DNA from: Acidithiobacillus sp.
GTDB lineage: Bacteria; Pseudomonadota; Gammaproteobacteria; Acidithiobacillales; Acidithiobacillaceae
Length of the DNA stretch: 43,495 nucleotides
Direction: 5' to 3'
NCBI GenBank assembly: GCA_028697715.1
Contig: JAQVDS010000022.1
Location: 1 to 43,495, forward strand
The number at the start of each line of letters is the position of its first letter. Within the stretch, counting starts at the first letter, position 1. The position numbers were made by a program, and so were the translations under genes. Under the pieces are notes generated by a model that was not told the origin of the DNA, did no database searches, and saw nothing but the letters and a program-made list of their open reading frames with translations. Shown one piece after another: positions 35,540 through 43,495 of the stretch.

Positions 35540-36456
35540 TCTTTCGTCGGCGACGTATTTCCTCGTCTGCACAAGCGCAACTGATTCCCTATCCCAGCGA
35601 CCGCATCCTGCGGCGCAGCAAACCACGTTTTTATCGCCGCTTGTGGCGTATCCCCGTCCTTGCCCTGCACCTGGCTTTGGCATTTCCCCTGAGCTGGTGG
35701 TACTACGGGCGCAAGGCGGAAATTGATGGATCTGCGTTGGCGGTATTTCGCTGGTGGTGTGGCGTTGCGCTGCGCATCCTGGGAATTCGGCTGCGGGTAG
35801 CGGGAGCCTTACCCGTGGCACCGACGATGTTGGCGGCCAACCACGTCTCTTATCTCGATATTCTTGCGCTTGCCGCGATCCGGCCAGGTCAGTTTGTCGC
35901 CAAAAAGGAGATGGAGTCCTGGCCTCTCTTTGGACGCTTGGCGCATCGCCTGGGAACCTTTTTCATTGACCGTGGCGATGCCCGGGCCAGCCAGCGGGTG
36001 TTGAAAGAGGCGACCAAGGTCCTTCGTGATGGCCGTATCCTGACCATCTTTCCCGAGGGAACGACAAGCGATGGTACAGACGTTGGCGACTTTTTTGCCG
36101 CTCCTTTCGAGACTGCCGTTAGTGCCAGCAGTATGGTGGTACCGGTTACCCTGCGTTATGAGGATGTCCTGCGTCCCGGGCATGCGGATCGGGTCTGCCC
36201 GTTCATTGGCGACGATACCCTTGCGGGACATCTGTGGCGGCTCACGGCATCGGCACCGCTCACCCTGCGCATCCACTTCGGTTCGCCCTTATCGCCCCAG
36301 CTGGGTCGAAGAGAGCTCGCCAAGGAGACCCAGCGTCTGATTCGCGAGTCGTTACAGCGGATGGAGGAGGGCGCTGCAGTGACCTATCTGGATCCGTATC
36401 GCCACCGCCTGCGCGAAGCCTGGAAGGCCTGGCGTCACGGTAGTCAGTCCCGCTAG
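35536..36456 (+). CDS. olsA: Lyso-ornithine lipid O-acyltransferase (PlsC family)
   Basis: OlsA adds the second fatty acyl chain to lyso-ornithine lipid. Some homologues also acylate lysophosphatidic acid. From ATG 35536 it has 306 residues: a basic N-terminus, one or two hydrophobic helices (about 38-56 and 68-86), the NHxxxxD acyltransferase motif NHVSYLD (102-108, H103 and D108), and FPEGTTS (172-178) for phosphate/substrate binding. An upstream GTG at 35467 lies well inside olsB and is not supported. It is coupled to olsB and convergent with hemE, 14 nt apart, with no clear terminator. Confidence 0.88.
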   Translation: MIFRRRRISSSAQAQLIPYPSDRILRRSKPRFYRRLWRIPVLALHLALAFPLSWWYYGRKAEIDGSALAVFRWWCGVALRILGIRLRVAGALPVAPTMLAANHVSYLDILALAAIRPGQFVAKKEMESWPLFGRLAHRLGTFFIDRGDARASQRVLKEATKVLRDGRILTIFPEGTTSDGTDVGDFFAAPFETAVSASSMVVPVTLRYEDVLRPGHADRVCPFIGDDTLAGHLWRLTASAPLTLRIHFGSPLSPQLGRRELAKETQRLIRESLQRMEEGAAVTYLDPYRHRLREAWKAWRHGSQSR

Positions 36457-36470
36457 GGCTTCAGGCCACA

Positions 36471-38971
<2,501 letters not shown>

Positions 38972-41900
38972 TCAGCTGGCTTCTTCGAGCAACACATCGA
39001 GCTTGGCCGCCTTGGGCACCACCAGCCAGACCTGTGCAACAAAACGCGACCAATTGTGCAGTAAATCCTGGGCCAGCAGGCTGCCAGTCCATTCTGCGTG
39101 ACGCTTGATATGGCGCTTCAGTAAGACTTCATAGCCGCGCATGGACTCGGTATCGATACGATGGACATTGACCAGCTCGCCATTGACGCGATTGGGAAAC
39201 TGGCCGTCGGCATCGCGTACGAAGGCGAGACCACCGGTCATGCCGGCACCGAAATTGACGCCAACCCGGCCGAGAATGATGACCTGACCGCCGGTCATGT
39301 ATTCGCAGGCGTGGTCACCGGCGCCCTCGATGACCGCAATCGCACCGGAGTTGCGCACCGCAAAGCGCTCGCCGGCGCGGCCGGCGGCGTGCAGCATGCC
39401 ACCGGTGGCGCCATAGAGGCAGGTGTTGCCGATGATGGCCGATTCTGCGGCAACATAGGGGGCATTTTCGGGCGGAGCGATGATGATGCGCCCACCATTC
39501 ATGGCCTTGCCGACATAATCATTGGCATCGCCGTGCAGGCACAGGGTCATGCCCTGTACCGAAAAGGCACCAAAGGACTGACCAGCGGTGCCGTGCAGCT
39601 CGACATGAATGCAGTCATCGGGCAAGCCGGCATTGCCATAGCGTTTGGCAATCTCGCCTCCGAGCCTTGCGGCAATGGAGCGGTGGGTGTTCTGAATGTG
39701 GTAGTGCAGCCGCGTGGGGATCTTTTCCTCCAGGGCCGGACGGGCATCGGCCACGATCTGCTCGGCGAGTTCACCGCGGTCGAAAGGCGGATTGCGATCC
39801 TGTTGATGGATGTTGTGATCAGCATTTTCCAGCGTGGCATTGCCGAGCAGGGGGCGCAGATCCAGGGCGGCCTGCTTTTCCGTAATAGCCTTGCCGATCT
39901 CCAGCAGGTCACTACGTCCGACTAGGTCGTCAAAGCGACGAATGCCGAGTTCGGCCATGATCTCCCGCACTTCTTCGGCAACGAAACGGAAGTAGTTGAT
40001 GACTAGTTCCGGCAGTCCCTTGAAATGCTTACGCAGGGTCTCATCCTGGGTAGCCACGCCCGTGGCGCAGTTGTTGAGGTGGCAGATCCGCAGATACTTG
40101 CAGCCGAGCACGATCATCGGTGCGGTACCAAAGCCGAAACTCTCGGCGCCGAGCAGGGCGCCTTTCACCACATCGAGCCCGGTCTTGAAGCCGCCGTCGG
40201 CCTGCAGACGCACGCGATGGCGCAGGAAGTTCTTACGCAGAGTGACCTGGGTTTCCGCCAGCCCTAGCTCCCAGGGGGAACCGGCATACTTGACCGAAGT
40301 CAGTGGACTGGCACCGGTTCCGCCATCGTAGCCAGCAATGGTGATGCGGTCGGCATAGGCCTTGGCTACCCCGGCAGCAACGGTTCCCACCCCGGCTTCG
40401 GAGACCAGTTTGACCGAGACATAGGCGCCGGGATTGACCTGCTTGAGATCAAAAATGAGCTGTGCCAGGTCTTCGATGGAGTAGATGTCATGGTGCGGTG
40501 GCGGGCTGATCAGCGCCACACCTTCCTTGGCGTAGCGCAGGCGCGCGATGATGCCGCTGACCTTGTGACCAGGCAACTGACCGCCTTCGCCGGGCTTGGC
40601 GCCTTGGGCGATCTTGATTTGCAGCTCTTCGGCATTAACCGCGTACTCCGGCGTCACGCCAAAACGGCCAGAGGCAATCTGCTTGATTTTGCTGACCTTG
40701 TTGTTGTGATAGCGGGCAGGATCCTCACCGCCTTCGCCGGAGTTGGAGCGCCCACCGATGGTATTCATGGCAATCGCCAGGGCCTCGTGGGCTTCGGGAG
40801 AGAGCGCACCCAGGGACATCGCGGCGGTATCAAAGCGCGGAGTAATGGCCTCGACCGGTTCCACTTCATGCAAGGGGATCGCCTTTCCACCGCGCAGATT
40901 CAGTAGATCGCGGAGATTGGTGACCGGCCGTCCATTCACCAGCTCGGCGAAGCTGCGATAGTCCTCCTGGCGGCCAGAACGGGTGGCGGCCTGCAGACTG
41001 GCAACCACATCCGGGTTGTAGGCGTGGTATTCGCCGCCATAGATATATTTCAGCTGACCGCCGGCACTCATTCGTCGATGCGGATGCCAGGCATCTGCCA
41101 GCAGGCGCCGTACGTCCGCCTCCAGATGCCGAAAATCCGCGCCCTCAATGCGGCTGACTGTACCGCGAAAACAGCGTTCCACCACCCGCAACGATAGGCC
41201 TAACGCCTCAAAGAGCTGGCTACTGCGATAGGAGGCGAGAGTGGAGATCCCCATCTTGGAAAGAATCTTGTACAAGCCTTTGTCGATGCCTTTGCGATAA
41301 TTGGCCAAGGCCTTGCTTACTCCCACAGGCTGGCTGAAGGCACGGCGCTCGGCCAGGCTGCGCACAATGGCGTAGGCGAGGTAGGGATACACTGCAGTAG
41401 CGCCGTAGCCGATGAGAGTGGCGAAATGATGGGGATCACGGGCGTGGGCGGTAGCAACGAGAATGTTGCAGCGAGTACGCAAGCCTGCGTCGATCAGAGC
41501 GTGATGCACCGCACCCACCGCCATGAGCGCGGGGATATAGACCTGATCCTTCTGCAATCCGCTGTCGTCCAGTACCACGATGACGGCCCCAGCTTGCACC
41601 CCGGCCACGACTTCGGCACAGAGGCTGCTGACCGCCGATTCGAGGTCAGCACTGCTCGGATAGCAGATGTTGAAAATCTGCGCCCGGAAGGCGGGCTCCG
41701 AACGCGAAATCAACGCCTGAAAGGCCGCATCGGATAGTACTGGGGAGTGCACCTCGATACGCCGCGCATACTCCGGGCGCTCGGCAAAGAGATTGCTTTC
41801 CGTCCCCAGAATGGCATTCAGGGACATGACCAAGGATTCCCGCAACGGGTCGATCGGCGGGTTGGTAACCTGGGCGAACTGCTGGCGGAAATAGTCGGCC

Positions 41901-43390
41901 AAGTGCCGCGGCTGGGTGGAAAGCACTGCCACCGGGGTGTCATCCCCCATGGAGCCAACTGCCTCTTGGCCTCCTTCGGCGAGCACCCGAATGACCTGGT
42001 CTTCCTCTTCCATGCTCACGCCAAAGGCCTTTTCCCAGGCAACCAGATCCGCTACGGGACGAGCGATTTCCGGTGCATCGTCGTCTACATCGAGATGTTC
42101 GGCATATTCTGCCAGCCAGTCGCCGTAGGGGACGCTGTTCTGGATACGCAGGTCGATACTGGTGTTGTCCAGTAGCTGGCCGTTGCGCAGGTCTACCGCA
42201 AGTATTTGCCCCGGCCCCACCCGTCCCTGGGCGGTGATATCCTGGTGTGTGTAGTCGAACACCCCCACTTCCGAAGCGATATTGATGATGCGGTCGCGGG
42301 TGATGACGTAGCGCGCCGGTCGCAGGCCGTTGCGGTCCAGGGCGCAGACCGCCATCTGGCCGTTGTTGAGCACCAAACCGGCGGGGCCATCCCACGCTTC
42401 CATGCGCATGGAGTGGTATTCATAGAAGGCGCGCAGTTCCGGGGCCATGTTGGGGACATTGTGCCAAGCTGGCGGAACCAGCAGGCGCAGGGCCTTGAAG
42501 AAGTCCATCCCACCCTGCACCAGCAATTCGAGCATGTTGTCCAAGCTGAAGGAATCACTGCCGCCACCCACCGCTGGCAGCACCTCGTCCATGGGCAGGA
42601 GATCGGATTGCAGCAGGGGGGCCCGTGCCCGGGCCCAGTTACGGTTGCCCTGAATAGTGTTCAGCTCGCCGTTGTGGGCGAGAATCCGGAAGGGTTGGCA
42701 TAAACGCCATTCCGGCCAGGTATTGGTGGAGAAGCGTTGATGGTAGCTGACCAGCGCCGAGGCAAAACGTGGGTCGCGCAGATCAGGATAAAAATCCGGC
42801 AGATGCTCGGGCATGACCAGCCCTTTGTAGCCGATCACCCGGCTGGAGCAGGTGACTGCAAAGAAATCGCTGTCAGACGCACAGCGTTTTTCTACCCGCC
42901 GGCGCAGACGGTAACAGAGGCGTTCGAAGGCATCGTCGTCTGCTTCCTTACTGCTGAGGAATGCCTGCTCGACGCCAGGGAGAGTCTTCAACGCCTCCGC
43001 ACCGCAGGCTTCGGCCACGGTGGGCACTGCGCGCCAGCCAAGGAGGGTAAGGTCCAGGGCTTGCGCTTCTTCTGCAACGATCTGGCGGATTCCTTCCGCC
43101 CGCTGCACATCGCGAGGCAGAAAAAACTGCCCAACGGCAAAGCGTGATGGCAGCGTAATGCCCGACTCGGTCGCCACGGCGCGGAAAAACTCCTGCGGCA
43201 TCTGGATGAGCAGGCCGCAACCATCCCCACTTTTGCCATCGGCGGCAACCGCTCCACGGTGCGTCAGGCGGGCCAACGAGCCGATGGCCGTGGCCACGAT
43301 GCCGTGACTGGCCTGGTTGTCCATCTGGGCAATGAGGCCAAAACCACAAGAATCGCGTTCAAAATCTTGAGAGTAGAGATTGTTTGTCAT
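38972..43390 (-). CDS. gltB: Glutamate synthase large subunit
   Basis: GltB forms two glutamates from glutamine and 2-oxoglutarate, the main ammonia-assimilation route with glutamine synthetase. The 1472-residue product has a 14-residue propeptide before nucleophile C15 (RDSCGFG), the class II amidotransferase domain, a central domain, the FMN/2-oxoglutarate TIM barrel (GEGGEDPARY, GYDGGTGASPLTS), the [3Fe-4S] ligands CKYLRICHLNNC, and the C-terminal beta-helix with Gly repeats. It ends with the coupling to gltD. A sigma70-like promoter lies 50-85 nt upstream. Confidence 0.98.
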   Translation of the reverse strand: MTNNLYSQDFERDSCGFGLIAQMDNQASHGIVATAIGSLARLTHRGAVAADGKSGDGCGLLIQMPQEFFRAVATESGITLPSRFAVGQFFLPRDVQRAEGIRQIVAEEAQALDLTLLGWRAVPTVAEACGAEALKTLPGVEQAFLSSKEADDDAFERLCYRLRRRVEKRCASDSDFFAVTCSSRVIGYKGLVMPEHLPDFYPDLRDPRFASALVSYHQRFSTNTWPEWRLCQPFRILAHNGELNTIQGNRNWARARAPLLQSDLLPMDEVLPAVGGGSDSFSLDNMLELLVQGGMDFFKALRLLVPPAWHNVPNMAPELRAFYEYHSMRMEAWDGPAGLVLNNGQMAVCALDRNGLRPARYVITRDRIINIASEVGVFDYTHQDITAQGRVGPGQILAVDLRNGQLLDNTSIDLRIQNSVPYGDWLAEYAEHLDVDDDAPEIARPVADLVAWEKAFGVSMEEEDQVIRVLAEGGQEAVGSMGDDTPVAVLSTQPRHLADYFRQQFAQVTNPPIDPLRESLVMSLNAILGTESNLFAERPEYARRIEVHSPVLSDAAFQALISRSEPAFRAQIFNICYPSSADLESAVSSLCAEVVAGVQAGAVIVVLDDSGLQKDQVYIPALMAVGAVHHALIDAGLRTRCNILVATAHARDPHHFATLIGYGATAVYPYLAYAIVRSLAERRAFSQPVGVSKALANYRKGIDKGLYKILSKMGISTLASYRSSQLFEALGLSLRVVERCFRGTVSRIEGADFRHLEADVRRLLADAWHPHRRMSAGGQLKYIYGGEYHAYNPDVVASLQAATRSGRQEDYRSFAELVNGRPVTNLRDLLNLRGGKAIPLHEVEPVEAITPRFDTAAMSLGALSPEAHEALAIAMNTIGGRSNSGEGGEDPARYHNNKVSKIKQIASGRFGVTPEYAVNAEELQIKIAQGAKPGEGGQLPGHKVSGIIARLRYAKEGVALISPPPHHDIYSIEDLAQLIFDLKQVNPGAYVSVKLVSEAGVGTVAAGVAKAYADRITIAGYDGGTGASPLTSVKYAGSPWELGLAETQVTLRKNFLRHRVRLQADGGFKTGLDVVKGALLGAESFGFGTAPMIVLGCKYLRICHLNNCATGVATQDETLRKHFKGLPELVINYFRFVAEEVREIMAELGIRRFDDLVGRSDLLEIGKAITEKQAALDLRPLLGNATLENADHNIHQQDRNPPFDRGELAEQIVADARPALEEKIPTRLHYHIQNTHRSIAARLGGEIAKRYGNAGLPDDCIHVELHGTAGQSFGAFSVQGMTLCLHGDANDYVGKAMNGGRIIIAPPENAPYVAAESAIIGNTCLYGATGGMLHAAGRAGERFAVRNSGAIAVIEGAGDHACEYMTGGQVIILGRVGVNFGAGMTGGLAFVRDADGQFPNRVNGELVNVHRIDTESMRGYEVLLKRHIKRHAEWTGSLLAQDLLHNWSRFVAQVWLVVPKAAKLDVLLEEAS

Positions 43391-43443
43391 GCTTTCACCA
43401 TCGGCCGGACCATTCCCTCCCGCCCTATGGCGAAAGGGCTACC

Positions 43444-43473
43444 ATTATAAGCCGCTGATGCAGCAGAAACCAA
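43444..43473 (-). promoter_or_regulatory. Predicted sigma70 promoter for gltB-gltD-hemE
   Basis: On the minus strand, TTGGTT (43473-43468), an 18-nt spacer and a perfect TATAAT (43449-43444). The leader is about 45-50 nt and its ribosome site (GGTGAAAG) is weak. Confidence 0.55.
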
Positions 43474-43495
43474 GCCGCTTCGGTAATCCACTGTG

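Overview
The window reads as chromosomal DNA of an acidophilic, sulfur-oxidising gammaproteobacterium-like organism, most probably Acidithiobacillus or a close relative. That assignment is inference. It rests on core gene blocks in the gammaproteobacterial/Acidithiobacillia order (lpxB-rnhB-dnaE-accA-tilS; ndk-rlmN-pilW-rodZ-ispG-hisS-yfgM-bamB-der; hfq-hflX-hflK-hflC-hisZ-purA), combined with a sulfide:quinone oxidoreductase, a DsrE-family protein and a carboxylating PEP carboxylase. No rRNA, tRNA, CRISPR array, insertion sequence or prophage was seen, and coding density is very high, with many ATGA/GTGA stop-start overlaps.

Layout. 1-6615 (+): end of lpxB, then rnhB, dnaE, accA and tilS. 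6616-8538 (+): a modB-modC molybdate-type ABC transporter without a binding-protein gene, behind a promoter overlapped by a ModE-like palindrome. 8539-10852 (+): sulfide:quinone oxidoreductase (sqr) with a DUF1641 protein, separated by a perfect hairpin. 10853-20725 (+): ndk, rlmN, pilW/pilF-like, rodZ, ispG, hisS, yfgM-like, bamB, der, a small unknown membrane protein and sixA. 20807-21184 (+): a lone DsrE-family gene. 21185-21790: the only long non-coding stretch. It holds a hairpin, decayed remnants that look like a cytochrome b / sulfite-oxidase-family molybdoenzyme pair, and a four-repeat Pho-box array. 21791-24864 (+): pstS-pstC-pstA without pstB or phoU. 24885-28260 (-): ppc then maf/yceF. 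28476-34609 (+): hfq to purA. 34610-36456 (+): a second Pho-box array driving olsB-olsA, the ornithine lipid pathway. 36471-43390 (-): gltB-gltD-hemE behind a clear sigma70-type promoter.

How the genes work together. Two separate promoters carry the same 11-bp-periodic Pho-box array. One drives phosphate uptake (pstSCA); the other drives synthesis of a phosphorus-free membrane lipid (olsBA). Together they look like a local phosphate-starvation programme of scavenging phosphate and sparing membrane phospholipid. The sulfur/molybdenum theme (modBC, sqr-DUF1641, dsrE, and the remains of a sulfite-oxidase-like molybdoenzyme) suggests a region that has gained and lost inorganic-sulfur oxidation genes. 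Two genes, sixA and hflX, only make full-length proteins if a CTG start is used; in both cases a Shine-Dalgarno sequence and the expected family length support it.
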